From Actinernus sp. WN-2022 (Eukaryota; Cnidaria; Anthozoa; Actiniaria; Actinernidae), in contig JAOWCC010000936.1 in the NCBI GenBank assembly GCA_030867875.1, forward strand, positions 12,718,095 to 12,782,094: 64,000 nt of DNA, in the 5' to 3' direction. Both the position numbers and the translations under genes were made by a program. The notes beneath the pieces were generated by a model. The model did no database searches and was not told the origin of the DNA. It saw nothing but the letters and a program-made list of their open reading frames with translations. This document shows positions 11,004-23,537 of this stretch, piece by piece (positions within the stretch are counted from its first letter, which is position 1; each line of letters opens with the position of its first letter).

Positions 11004-14000
11004 TTATCTTTCTCTAAAATGTCTCTGAAATAAAAATGTCATAAGCTCTGATTTGAAAGACCCAATACTGTTTTTTTTAGGTAGAGAGTTACGTAAGTGT
11101 GGAGCAGCATACGTAAATGATATTTGTCCATAGGTGCAGGTATTCACCTTGGCAGGTACTTTTAAGAGTGATTTGTTAGCAGATCTTAGAGATCGTGCAG
11201 GAGTATGCTTTGTCAGAAGCTCAGATATGTATACTGGGGCCATATTATGCAATGCTTTGTAAGTCATCAAAAGAATCTTAAAATCAATCCGATCTCTTAT
11301 TGCCAACCTGTGTAATTCCTTGAGAGTTCCTGAGATACTATCTCTGCGTTTGGTTCCCATCAAAAGCCAAGCTGCAGTATTTTGGATTCGCTACAATTTG
11401 TTAAAATCACACGATGGAATGCTATATAAAAGACTGTTGAGTAGGCCAATCTGGACGATATAACGGCATGTATTAGTCTTTCAATACGATCTTTTGAGAG
11501 ATACTTGCGGACACGGCAAATATTGCTTACTGCTAAGGATGATGCTCGACATATGTTAATATGTGGACGGAAGTTAAGGTTTGAATCCAAAATGACACCT
11601 AGGTCACGAATTTGATTCGTAAGTTTTATGTCAGGCATACCAATGGTGAAATCATAGATAGATGTATTTTTGATAAAATTAACGTGATGAAAAGTGTATT
11701 ATTTCAGTTTTTGAAGGATTGCATACTAGCTTGTTCCTTTTGTTCCAGATGATGACATCGTTAATACACGTTCTTAATTTATTAATGTACGGTATGCAGA
11801 CTGGATAGTTGGGAAAAGTTCATATTATTTACGGTACGGGTGAATTTGACTAGCAACAGTTCTCTTTATTGTTTTTGAGAGAAATGCTAGATTTGATATT
11901 GGCCTGTACCTAGGGAAAATGTCCGAGTCCATAGTCGGCTTTTTAATTGACGGCCGTTCGAGAGATGGTACTATTAACAATGGAACTATTAACAATATCA
12001 GTTATTAGTGCTGGTAAAATCCCATTGGATTCCTTAACTATTTTTGTTGGTATCGGGTCTAGTTGACAGGATTTCATTGGAGACTCGATGATTGTTTGGT
12101 AAACAACAATTCTCGATACAGTTTTGAAATATGTGAAGGAACACAAGCATTTATCTTCCACAATAACATCCAGAGCTTGTACCATGCTGGATTCCAAATC
12201 AGTTCTCATCTTATCTATCTTAGTTGTAAAATAGTCGTTGAATTCTTCAGCTAATGCTTCATCAGAGTGATGCTTTGGAAGTTGAATAGACTCTTCGTTG
12301 ATAAACATTTGGCCAACCATTTTGAAAAGCTGAGATTGATCAGTCAATCAGTGTCTTGTAGTATTTTGACTTTGTGGATTCAAGTAATTTATTATAATCT
12401 TTACAGGCTTCCTTGAATTTCTAGACCAGATGATTTAGATTTTCCTCTCAGAGCGACGTTTTTTTCGCTTTGCATCTCGAAGCTCTTCGTCATACCAAGG
12501 AGAGTTCGGTCATAGTGTAACCCATCTTTGTTTTTTTCAGGAGCATGTTTATCTAATAATGACGACAATATATTATTGTATTCTGATGTTAAGTCACGGA
12601 TGTTGCATTCATAAATAGTAATTAACGTGGATGATTTAATGTCTTCGATTAAACAGCTCATATTTATATTCTTCATGTTTCTGTACTTGACTGATATTTG
12701 ATTGGTGGTGGCTTTGAGCGATCTAGTTTACAAGTAATTAGACTGTGATCTGATATGGCGTCTGATGACAACAGGTGGATGTCAGAGACGAGATTTTCAT
12801 CTTCGCGTGACAAAATTAGATCCAGCGTGTGCCCTTGACGATGGGTGGCCGACCAGTGACACTTTGAGTTAGATCCGTAGATTCCAGAAAAGTAAGACAT
12901 TTTGATGCATCAGGATTTGTGGGTTCATCTACATGAAAATTGAAATCACCACAGATAAGAAATGATTGTCTGGATAAGGTAAGGACTTCTAGAAGTGACG
13001 AAAAATCCTCTAACAACATATCAACTGTAACTTTGTTTTTGGTAGATAGTGGAGGTCTATATACAGTCACGAGACGAATATTATCGTTCTTATGGGAGAT
13101 TGTCAGATCAAAATATTAAAACCAGTTCATAGAAAATCGATTGTTTTTTGTCACATTGAAGCCATCTCGAATTATCACAGCTATTCCACCACCTTTCCGA
13201 TCCCTCCTAGGTAAATGTAGAAAAGTGTAGTTCGGGAGTGTATTATTAATATCTGCTATACAATAACTGTCGTAATCTGTTCCATTAAGCCAAGTTTCGG
13301 TTATCGCTAAAATGTTCAAGTGATTTGAGATGACAAGATTACATAATAGGGTTGACTTTCTTACAATCGATCTTGCATTTAAAACAACAAACCTGGTATG
13401 ATGTTCATTTTTAGGCGGAATGTTCGTGAGTGGAATATGAATAAAGTTGTTTACATTTCTGGCGCTAATTATCTTCAATGATCGATGATGCGTGGGAGAG
13501 ATGGCTTCAATAACATTGTATTCTCGCTCTCCAATTATTTTTGTGTTAGGATCTCTGTCATCTCTTTCGAATTCTCTTTCATGAGGCCATCCATAAACTG
13601 ATGTAGTGGATCTGGTATTAATAAAGCTAACGGTATCGTTCCAAACAGGGTCCAGGTTTTTAAATACTCGGTGGCGGTAGAAACTTTGATCGTTTTCCCG
13701 CCATTGAAATCAGTTTGTAAGCTTGATGACAAAGACTTTGAGGTTAAAGGTAAATCCCTTAAGCTGTCTTGATGAACTTGATGTAGTTGCTCTGCCGCTG
13801 AATTTGGTCCTGGATTTAGTTCAACGTCCATTGAAAAAGGAAGACAGGAGCATATGTAGCCATGCTTCGTCGCGAAGGTAAATTTGATAGCAGTTTGGTG
13901 CTGTAGTATGTTGGAGTCAGCTTTGGAGTTACTAATTGTATTCCATGAGACGAAATAACTGATCTCGATATGTAGAAAGACAGGACTGTGTATAAAATAA

Positions 14001-14049
14001 AGATACATAGCGCTCTCAGTTGCGAGTGTTTAGAATTTACGTCAGACAT
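11004..14049 (-). pseudogene. CR1/L2-like non-LTR retrotransposon ORF2, internally deleted
   Basis: Read 14.0 to 11.0 kb on the minus strand. The endonuclease (EEP) part shows ILAITETWLNGTDYDSY, GGGIAVIIRDGFNV, the VYRPP block, FLICGDFNFHVDEP and HTLDLILSRED ... SDHSLITCKL in order (13.4-12.7 kb), which are the catalytic boxes of LINE endonucleases. After a linker (12.68-11.94 kb, SCQLDPIPTKIVKES) the reverse transcriptase core is missing: the next piece (11.64 kb) starts at IRDLGVILDSNLNFRPHI, past the YADD region, and ends with APVYISELL and RSANKSLLKVP (11.36-11.0 kb). Several frame changes and the lost catalytic core make it dead. A 2A-type motif precedes the endonuclease. Confidence 0.85.
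13805..13828 (-). other. 2A-type ribosome-skipping motif
   Basis: The minus strand encodes DVELNPGP (residues 61-68 of the frame opening at 14,008), matching the D-V/I-E-x-N-P-G-P signature of 2A peptides, which make the ribosome skip a peptide bond between G and P. 2A-like sequences at the N-terminus of CR1/L2-type LINE proteins are known from several invertebrates. Activity here is inferred. Confidence 0.7.
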
Positions 14050-14458
14050 GTTGGTTACGTCAGGTCCGTATGGGAAATCGTTAAATACAGACAGAAACCA
14101 TTAGTTAGCTAGATGTTTCTTTTGTTATATTAGACCAATATATCCCTGTCCATATCCCTTCACTTTATGTGCCTTATATACTCTACTTGCATATTATCAA
14201 TGCTTTAACACATATTCCCTTGCATTTTAAAAGTATATTCCCCTCGACTTATTCCCTCACGCATCTCCTAGTAACTTAGAACTACTGACTTACTTTTAAC
14301 CTATAGAGAAGTTACATGAAAGAAGAAAATAGGAAACAAAACGACCAGGAATCGAACTCGAACCCTCGCTCTCTTGGTTTCTAGTCCTCTATCCTATCCA
14401 ATACACTACAAGCTAATTAACCTTGAAACTTCAACAATAAACTTGAAACTTGAGCTAC
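14050..14458. other. Intronic stretch, nothing recognised
   Basis: A+T-rich sequence between the LINE 5' end and the next DNA transposon; no domain-bearing frame. Confidence 0.35.
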
Positions 14459-15482
14459 CACGCCGGGCACAAAAGATCGTAAAAAGGCCGAGGTTGAGTG
14501 CACACAAAAAAATAAAATTAACACCATTTATTTACGACTACTCTCAATTTGAAGAAATTTTGGCAGATTGGTAACAAAGTGAAACTTCATTTTTTTGGAC
14601 AATTGTTTATGTATTCTGCCGTTGTTGTGACGTCATAAGGGATCTCTCCTTTTTTGGTGAAATATAACCTTTAAGACACGTTGCAAACAGATTATGTGAT
14701 CAAAATGGCTCCATGAAATATATTCATTTAGCAAAAATTTGAACTCTCTACGATAAATATATCCACTATTTCTATGACGTCATTATCAGTGACGTCAGGC
14801 TTCAAGCATAAATCAGACTGCCTACTATAAAAATATCACTAAAGGAAATACTATGACTTCTGCGTGTTAGACAAAGGTGTTCCGTCGATAAAATTCAAAA
14901 AAATCTGAACTGGCTATTTTCTGAGGACACCAAATATATTAATGACGTCATAATGACGTTTACCAAAAATAAGGTTTCAATTCTAAGCTGTTATACTCAA
15001 AAAATCAAAATTCTAAAAAGAACACGTTGTTATCAATAAAGAGTTTTATTATTGTGCAAAATATGATGTACCAATATTTCGAACTCTAAAAGTTAAAGCA
15101 AGCGATAGTTTCATAAATCGTTTTATGTTATTTATTTCCCGCCAAATTTTGGCGGGAAAATTGCCAAAATTTAAAATTGAATAACTTTTGTTTACCTCTA
15201 CCAATCGAGAACGGGTTTTCGATTCCTTCATTCTCATGAACAAGAGATGTTAAAAAGATATAATAAAACGTTTTTAGAGGTAATAAAAATTTAGAGGAAA
15301 CCTATTAGAAATGGACAAATGACGTCGTTGTGACGTCATAATGTTGGCTACATTAGCTTAACTTATCAGATTATGTTTTGTTGGCACTCATTTATACACC
15401 TACCAAAATTCATTTATCTACGCCGAACACTTTTTAAAATATAGAAACCCCGGCCTTTTTACGTTCATTTGTGCCCGGCGTG
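14459..15482. repeat. Non-autonomous DNA transposon with 37-bp TIRs (CACGCCGGGCAC)
   Basis: Left end CACGCCGGGCACAAAAGATC, right end ...TTGTGCCCGGCGTG; the inverted similarity continues through CGTAAAAAGGCCG for about 37 bp with few mismatches. About 1.0 kb, no transposase. CAC ends recall the CACTA/Chapaev group, but the flanks give no clean duplication. Confidence 0.75.
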
Positions 15483-15739
15483 TAGGTTGGTTGAAAGAGC
15501 CGAGACAAAAAAAACAATTTGAACCCTTGTGAACAGTATTTTTATGCAACCATGCACTATGTTAATTACTTCCATTTTAGTTGAAAATATCTATCTTTGA
15601 TTACTCGGCAATGGTTCTCACTAAGACCACACTGCTTCTTTTTTAGTCTACTTTGTTAAATAAAAGTGCGTCGGCACTGGATTCAATATTTATAGACATA
15701 GGAATGCATTTTCTTAGCTGCACTTTCGCGTCGCTTTTA

Positions 15740-16860
15740 GGAGTTGTAATCTACGTTACCGTGTTTCTCCAAGCTGTTTATTCCAAAACTGCAGCAAACA
15801 ATCCCAAAGTGTAGGGGTAACTAACAGTACGTATACTAATAAATATTATCTGTGTGTCATAACATTATTTGAAGTTGGAAAATGTAACTTACGTTACCAA
15901 AAATTAAGATGATTTTACATTAAGCGTTAGACACATGCCAGATGAAAGACTCCTCCGTTAAAGGTTTTTGTATACAAAGTACCTAACTAAATCCTGCACC
16001 GGCTTGGTATTCCCTGCATGAATACCTTCACTTAGCAACAGGATGTACATGTTGGAACGTTGTCTATTGCGTGCAAGTAACGTAAGTTACACATCTATAA
16101 ATATACTTGAAATGTGTACCTGCAAACTACTTGAACTGTAAAAAAATAATATTCATGCAGGCCTAGGTCTGTATTTGCACACTATTTAAAGTGTTTTAGC
16201 GTCACTGTAAATATTTTTTTTCAGATAAATTATGCATTTCGTCTTACATCTCTTTTTAAGGTAACGTAAGTTACACATGTTCTTTTTCTATTTCCATAAT
16301 TTCCATTTTCTGCATGATTGTCTATACTTCTAGTCTGTCTGAGACAAGGAAACAAAAGCAGAAATACGAGAGGTTATATAGGGAGAAGCAGAAGCAAGTC
16401 AAAGACAAAGCATTATTGCAAAAGTGTGAGCAAGTGTAAGAAAATATTAAACGAAAATGGAGGAATATTTGACACTTTAATTATGATAGAAACAGAAGTA
16501 ATCCTTGTGTTGCATACTTCTGTTATATTGCTAAGCATTAGTAAGACATTTTTCTTATCAGTGACTGTCAGCATTCACGCCGTTATTAAATCAGTTTCAA
16601 GTATGTGTTGTCGAATATGGTAAAGAAAAACATATTTTTTAATCAAATAAACTAAATAAAATAATTCCTTTGGATGCTACCTAGCGATGTTACACATTAT
16701 GGTAATTGAACTACAATGTAGTTATTGCCTTATTGAACTCATTTCGTTAGTAAGTTACAGTTTAACAGCTTGAATTAGCATTATATTCATAAACTTCTTG
16801 TTTAACTTATGTTACCTTAAATCATTATGTAACTTACGTTACCACGTTTCTAGTGTTGCC
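15740..16860. repeat. Cluster of GTAACTTACGTTAC palindromes
   Basis: The near-palindrome GTAACTTACGTTACC or its complement occurs near 15,748 (one mismatch), 15,885, 16,076, 16,258, 16,803 (variant) and 16,830. The outer copies are both followed by GTTACC(G/A)CGTTTCT-like sequence. Probably the ends and internal repeats of a small DNA transposon. Confidence 0.5.
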
Positions 16861-17829
16861 TCAACCTCACCAAAACACGCAGGGGGTTTCATGTGATATT
16901 TCTTAAAACGATGGTGGATATATGTTAAAATCAAAGTACGAAACATTTCATCACGTTAAGAATTTTACTCCGAGAGAGAGTTTAAAAATGAAATGCTTGA
17001 GATAGTGGTTTGAAAATGTACATCATTGAATCTGTATATCTTTTAACTTTTCGCAATATTTTAAGGGTAAGAAATTAAGACTGCTTTCTCGTGTTTTTAT
17101 ACCATAGTATACCCTTTATTGCTGAAAAAGGCATTAATTTGAATAACCTTTACATAATGAACAACCTTTACATAATTCTAGATATCTCAGGTGGAAATGG
17201 AGATATGGCTGTCATATCAGTTTTGGGAAAATAAAGTTTAGAATTTGCCTTCACATTTGCAATCATTATTAACGGATTTATGAGAACTTTACTTTTGAAA
17301 TGTCAATTGGGCACTTTAGCTGAGAATCAGTGACATTTTCGTCACATGTACAAGTCGCGAGTATACAGATGATCAAGATAATTGGTTTGGTTTCCACTGT
17401 TGAGCCTCGATTTCGTGCCGATCGAAACGAAACACTCGACCTAGGACGCACGGAATACGAACTAAACCAAACTTGGCTTGAATGTGCAGGACACATATAG
17501 GATAATGCAATGATTTTGTTTTGGTTATACTCATGGGGTCATGTTGCCATGGCAACGACCGAAGCTAACAAAATGAGGGGTTTGGTGCTTCACTTATATT
17601 TAGTGAAGCATGCTTTCAAAATCAGACTCTAAAAATCACTCCATTGCATTCTACACTAAAACATCGATGGGAGTGCCAAGTTTTATGAATAGTGCACCTT
17701 CCATTCTCAAGAACGACCTGCCCCAAAACCCGGAAACTTCAAAACCCATTTTTTTAAGAAAAATTATGTTTACACTATTTCAATCAGTTACAAACTATGG
17801 AAATATAATAGAAATGTAATAAGGCCCCT
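16861..17829. other. Intronic stretch with a possible LINE scrap
   Basis: No confident gene. The + frame at 17,610 includes FMNSAPSILKNDLPQNPE, which faintly resembles the C-terminal tail of CR1-type reverse transcriptases, but it is too short to call. Confidence 0.3.
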
Positions 17830-17843
17830 ACTGGGACTTGAGA

Positions 17844-19629
17844 TTATGGTCCAAAGGCATCAGCTTCATACATTGGCCCTTCTCGCTCATCATTTGCATC
17901 GATTTTTTTCTTTCTCTCACTACATCGAATGTGCCGCTGCAGCTTGCCTGCTTCTGCTGACTTTTGAGCGGCTGCATGTAGCCTGTGTTGGTCAATGGCT
18001 GCAAACCCAGCTTTCCAGTTCTCCCCAACTTCACAGTTTAAACCCTTGAGCATTGTTGCTAATGTGCTGGCTCCACTGTTGAACAGTGCAACAGCAATAG
18101 CACAAGCAGTCTCCACGGTCTCAGGACCGCTCAAAATTTCTTTTGGAGAAATATCCAAACCAAATGATTCAAGGCTTCATTGGCATTTTTGGTGAGCTCT
18201 TTCATAACACTCTCCAGCAAGCTCCTTTCCCATAAAGCCTCAAATGTAGGCAGGATCTCCAGCATTACAGCTTCCGCAACTTGTTTTGGTGTGAATGAAC
18301 TCGTGCCATCTGCCTGGTCCTTCTGCCACTTACATCACGAATCCCTTCCAGCTGGACAATATTCGTGTTGGGGATTCTCCTCAGTTGAGGCATAGTGATG
18401 CCAAATAGCTTTCACTGCTGTGGCCATTCCATCTAGATCCCCTTTGTTTTTTCTCAGGGCTTTCCCATAGTACATTTGAAAGGTGTCAATCAAGTTATCA
18501 ATGAGGCGGTTACACCTCCCGATAGTTTTGCCGTCTCGGAGCTTTTCTCCTTTCAAATCCCTCTTTTTCTTTCTCAGCCTCCCTCACATTCTCTTTTGAA
18601 TGTGCCCAATACATTCAACTTTGCTAATAGTAACTGCATCCCCATATGGCTTGGACTTTGCTATATTTCCATGAAAGGAGCAGTCACTATCACCAACAAA
18701 TTCTGTGTACTGCAGTTTGTGCATTTCCTGTGATCTGGCCCACATGTCCACAGCACCGGCAGACTCCATTGCTTTTGACGACTTGTCAAAGTTGGCTGTG
18801 CATTTGGGGCCATCCACTTCCATCTAATCTATGTACTCCTGGGAGGTGGGGTCCAGATATTTCTTGGAGCGACATTTGTAGCACACTTTGCTCTTCATTT
18901 CATAGTCCACCACCTTCCCAGATTCCACATGAATGGCAGAAACCATGCCAAAAAGGGACTGATAACCCCCTCTTGCCCATGTTCCATCGCATGAAACAAA
19001 AAAAATCAGCATTTTATCTTTATTTGCAACCTTAGCATTGGACCTGATTTCTTTAACAGCCTTTTTCATCTCATTATCTGCAACCTGCTGTGACACTCGA
19101 GCAATCACTTTCACATGAGTTGAGAAAGATTATTTTTAATGGGGCCAGGCATATTCGTAATGGCAGAAAACTTTACCAGAGCGGCCCTACCTCTGCCAAT
19201 GACCCTCATAGCAAAGGCTGACCTCCTATTGACATCATAGAAGCGAACGTTCCCTTTCACTATCTTCTTTGAAGTTTGCAGTTCAGTTACTGCTTTGCAG
19301 TCATTGTTCGAGCACTCCCAAATTAGAGTTCTGGTCAGGCCACAACCCATAGGCTTCTCAAAAAGCTTTAAAGTTCCTTCCAGGCAGGCTTTACAAACAG
19401 CAGAGGCTGAAATACTGTTTTGCAAAATGTTTACATCTTGTAAACAGTATTCATGGGGCCTTTTTATACTACAAGACTCTTTGGCTGAGGGCGCACGTGG
19501 ACTGGCTTCTCCTTTTACTTTCTTCGCCGAAGTAGTCAATTCTTCACTCAATTGTCGTTTATGTGGCTTTCTTGAGCGCTTTCCTCGAGTCAGCGATCTC
19601 CTCACTGTTCTGAACTTAGATCTTGCCAT
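17844..19629 (-). pseudogene. Mutator-like transposase domain protein, broken
   Basis: Read on the minus strand from an ATG at 19,629. A basic N-terminus (MARSKFRTVRRSLTRGKRSR) is followed by a Cys cluster (CKACLEG ... CGLTRTLIWECSNNDC), then FFVSCDGTWARGGYQSLFGM, VVDYEMKSKVCYKC, and AMESAGAVDMWARS ... LQYTEFVGDSDCSFH ... ECIGHIQKRM. This is the order seen in the Mutator-like transposase domain family of animals. Breaks: a frameshift near 19,112, a TAG at about 18,824 just before MEVDGPKC, another break near 18,570 and a shift before the C-terminal part (18,158-17,844). Transposases of this type cut and paste DNA; this copy cannot. No TIRs recognised around it. Confidence 0.75.
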
Positions 19630-20309
19630 TTGGAAAGGGTTATATTTAGCTTTTTAACAGTTGCTTAGGTCTTTGATTTTCTATAATGTAAGTCGTAGCG
19701 ATTTTCTGGTATATACTTCATGATAGGGTTCCATATAGTCTCCAAATGTCCTGAAATAAGTCCCAGGCGTTCCTTGTAACATATAGAACATTTTCCGGTG
19801 ATCAGGGTGACCAGGGTGAGGTTTCTTGTCGAGAAAAACAATGTTTACTGTGTTTCGTTACCATGGAAACAGGGAATTGCAGTTCACAGAAGAAATAAGG
19901 TAAAATGAAGTTTATTTCCATTAAATATAGATATCAGAGAAGGGTTAAAGGATATAATGAATTTGTTCCAATAGGTTCCATTTTTTGCGATTTTGCGGGA
20001 ATCTGCGGGTATGATATGGCGTAATGTATATAATTAAAATTGACTCAACTGTTATTTCTCCACCAAAGCACGTATCGGTTTTAATCTGTAATTTTTGTAA
20101 GAACACCATGTAATGTAAAAAAACGCTGCCGTTTCTATAGAATCCAGTTTCAACCGTGTACCTCTTATGGATTAAATATCTGCTGTTCTACTCGAACAAT
20201 GTACCAGAATACGTCGGATCAAAGGTGCTTATTCAGGTCTACCCCATAACCCCTCCATCGAACGGCTAAGAGTGCAACGATGCTTCAAAATATCACCAGT
20301 GTAATAATA
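19630..20309. other. Intronic stretch, nothing recognised
   Basis: No domain-bearing frame or clear inverted repeat, ending at an ATA microsatellite (20,307-20,320). Confidence 0.35.
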
Positions 20310-20690
20310 ATAATAATACATTTATTACATACTTCCCTCGAGGCTTTTCAGTATCTAATCACAATCATCGATCAGCCCTGTACTAAAATCAATAATAATT
20401 ATGTCTATAAGACCATTTTTAAAATATTACTAATAATTTAAAATTTAAGTATATATATGTACAATTTGATTAAAACTCCTCCAAAGCAAACACTTAAGTC
20501 TGTGCTTAAAGTTTGTAATTTCATTACAGTCCTTCATATCGTCTGACATAGCATTCCATAATGTGACAGCTCTGTAAAGGAAGCTGACCCAAACAGCGGA
20601 ATGTTCAACTTATCACTATTTCTGGTAACCAAGGATACGTGCCTTTCGAATTTTTTTTCGCGGTCAAATCGATTTCAGAAGTACGCATGA
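20310..20690 (-). pseudogene. LINE (CR1/L2-like) 3' fragment
   Basis: The minus strand encodes a scrap resembling the C-terminal tail of CR1-type reverse transcriptases: HVSLVTRNSDKLNIPLFG followed, after frame changes, by the equivalent of a ...WN..C...SV..FK end, then an A+T-rich 3' end with ATA repeats. 5' truncated, as is usual for LINE copies. Confidence 0.5.
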
Positions 20691-20928
20691 TCGCTGGAGC
20701 CAACATAGGCTCAAAATTGTTTTAGTTTGTGACAGTGAGCACGGAAAAATCTCGCCATTGTGAACATAAGCATCATTTTGCCTTCCACTCGGGGTATGGG
20801 ATTTATTCACCTAGTGTGCCACCCTGGGGCTGCACCCTCAGCCTCGGTGAATAAATCCAATACCCCCTCTCTCCAGGCCATTATCCCTTACATAGTTCAG
20901 TTGCCGTATATTCTTTTCATCCTTAAAG

Positions 20929-21035
20929 AACCTGGTGCACCTCAATCGCTGGTAGGAACGCCTTCAAGTTTAACTTCATTTGATCTTCAATGGAAACCAC
21001 CAAGGGACTTTTCAGGGAACATCCAAAAATATACA
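20929..21035 (+). CDS. FN3 half-domain exon (N-terminal half)
   Basis: Acceptor AG at 20,927-20,928; donor GTAAGT at 21,036. The exon starts in phase 1, as the other FN3 exons do, and ends in phase 0 after KYT. The peptide EPGAPQSLVGTPSSLTSFDL continues to QWKPPRDFSGNIQKYT, the A-B-C strands of an FN3 domain with its core tryptophan. It pairs with the phase-0 exon at 24,812, so this domain is encoded by two exons split near the C strand. Confidence 0.72.
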
Positions 21036-21283
21036 GTAAGTACTAATGTAGAGGAAAATGCGTTTGATCACAGGCAGCCCAAGCTAAATGATTTTTACAA
21101 GTAATGTATGGTTTTTTTTTAGAAAAAATCTAAAACTGTACTAAAATGATCCATAAAGTCATGAAATCTTACCTGAGTGTTGTGAAGTTGTTCCTCTTTA
21201 TCACTGATGTGTTTAATTCTGGTTTGAGGCACTTCTGGATTTTTTTTTCTCCCCTATATAAATATTGAGAAGGCGAAAAACAC

Positions 21284-22097
21284 GGCCCGTGCAAACGAAC
21301 GCAACATGTTGGCACAACATCGCCCAATATTGTTGGGTACAATATTTTGCGTTCGTTTGTACACCATGTTGGCCAATGTTGCATGCTGTTGGCACATTGC
21401 GTGAAGTTTGAAATTAGTCTACTTTTTGCCCAACATCTGCCAACATTTATTTTGTTTTCGTGATCGATGAAGCACGTCACAACATGTTGGGTTCGTTTAC
21501 AGTACACAGTTCGCACAACATTGTTGCGCAAACCATATAATAGGGAGCTTAAGCAACCAGGACGACGACGGATGTGACGACGGATGTGACGACGGAACGT
21601 AGAAAAGTGTTTTCTCCCGAAATTTGGTGTTTACTATTTCCTTTATTTGCCTTTAGATGCCTTTTATAACCATATTTTCGAAAAATGTGATCAGGACAGA
21701 GTTCCCTTCAGGCCGAACGATAAACGGTGTGATTTATTTACTTACGTTGTTCTCATTTGAACGTAAACTGTTGTTTTCGGTCAAAATATAGGTGACTGCG
21801 TGCATTTTCACATGCAGTTATTGTAGTTTGTAATTAAGGCTATTGTTTTATGCCGTCGTCCTGGACGTCGTCGTCGTGGTCGCTTAAGGTTCCTAATGGC
21901 GGACGACAACAACACTGTACGGTTTCGCAGAGTTCTGGGTACATATCGATCCCATACTCCTATGCGGTATCACTGTACACGCAACACTGCCCAACATGTT
22001 GTGATCATTGGAACACCCTCAGCCAACATCGCTCAACATTTACCCAACAATGTTGGGTGATGTTGTGCCAACATGTTGCGTTCATTTTCACGGGGCT
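21284..22097. repeat. DNA transposon with CAACATGTTGG-rich ends
   Basis: Left GGCCCGTGCAAACGAACGC and right ...GCGTTCATTTTCACGGGGC are inverted copies; similarity runs about 54 bp inward through AACATGTTGGCACAACATC and CAATATTGTTGGG. Many CCAACATGTTGG-type palindromes lie in the subterminal zones. A second element is nested inside. Confidence 0.75.
21541..21896. repeat. MITE nested in the 21.3-22.1 kb element
   Basis: Left TAGGGAGCTTAAGCAACCA then GACGACGACGG; right CGTCGTCGTCGTGGTCGCTT then AAGGTTCCTA. Inverted arms rich in GACGAC. It sits between the two halves of the CAACATGTTG element. Confidence 0.7.
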
Positions 22098-22236
22098 TTA
22101 TTGGGATTTGAGACGGATGTGCGTGCTTTATTGACAAATACAGGCACGCGCTGACTGTACGATGTATGAAAAATAATGAATACTGCATGATATGAAGACA
22201 CTTTGAGTTCATCGTACAGTCAGCAACTCAAGTGAC

Positions 22237-23335
22237 TACCGTAGTTTCGCGAATAAATGCTCCTCATTTAAACGCCCCTCTCAAATAAACGCCTCTCCTA
22301 AGGGTCCTAGTTTAAAATAAACGCTCCGAGCGTATAATGGTGAGGGGCATACTGGATTTTTAAAGAAAAACAGTATTTGGGAACGACTCGTTCACTTTAT
22401 TTTAAATTTATTAAGAATAATACAGTTTGGTGTCTGTAAAGAAATAATCAGTTATCCTATAAACTTAAAATGTATTTCTTCCAGCGGTGATTATGGTTGA
22501 GGCTGTTTTCCCTATTCTTCAAAATATGGGAACCGTACTGTAGACCAGCGGTTGTAAGATTTGAGATAATAATAAAGCTATAGTTATAAAAAAGTAGAAG
22601 TTATTATAGAAGTTTCACACCACCACTTTATTAACATTTTTGGCAGCTAAAGAATCGTTGATTACGGAAAAGAAAATACCTATTTCAAGTCCAAATTTAA
22701 CACCCGAAATTAAACGTCCCGTCACAAATAAAGGCCTTTCTTCAATAAACGCCTCCCCTGACGGAGGGGCTCTAGCAGATTGTGCTCCTAAAACTGGTAT
22801 ATTATGTTTCTAGCATTGCTCCTAGGTTTGTATTTTTTCCGCTCAAGTTCACAAATTATGCCTCCAGTTCCGAAAATTGTGCTTACGAAATGACAACGTT
22901 TCTGTGCCGCATATAACAGCAAAACAATAATTCAAAAGTAAATAATAACAATGTTTAGCACTTTTTTTTATAATAACTTATTCTAATTGCTTCTTAAATC
23001 ACGCTTTTTATAATAACTAGTCTAGTAACTAGGCAAGTCAAAATACTTCCGGTAGTTCCCAGTCCCAGATCCACTGAATGTAGTAAACCCTGTAAATCCA
23101 GTAAACACGTACACACCGTAGCTTGCAATTATTCTTATGCTGTGTAGCAAAAGCACTTAAAAAGCAAGAATAAGTGTTATTGAATTCATGCTTCAAAAAG
23201 TGTAAAAAATTATAATTATGCCCAAGCAGTGCTTTTCTGTAAAATTATGCTCGTTTGCTCCAATTACATCACAAATTATGCTACCAAAATCTGCCAAAGC
23301 CTACTAACGGAGCGTTTGATCGCGAAAATACGGTA
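22237..23335. repeat. DNA transposon, TACCGTA(T/G)TTTCGCG ends
   Basis: Starts TACCGTAGTTTCGCGAATAA and ends GATCGCGAAAATACGGTA. Internal blocks AATAAACGCC recur in both halves. About 1.1 kb, no transposase frame. A short inverted pair (CTGACTGTACGATG, 22,151 and 22,211) lies just upstream. Confidence 0.65.
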
Positions 23336-23537
23336 TTTGTCAATAAAACACAAGCATAAAGTATCCAAATTTTAATATTCAAACTGAGCGCACAGCAGTA
23401 CGTTTCAACTGAAATCGGTTGTCAATAGCCTCGAATTCAAAAAGAAATTAGTCAAAGATTCCGGCTGAATGAAATCATTATTGTAAATATCTCCACAAAG
23501 AAATGTCATCTCAATACACTGTGAATAAAGCAGACTT

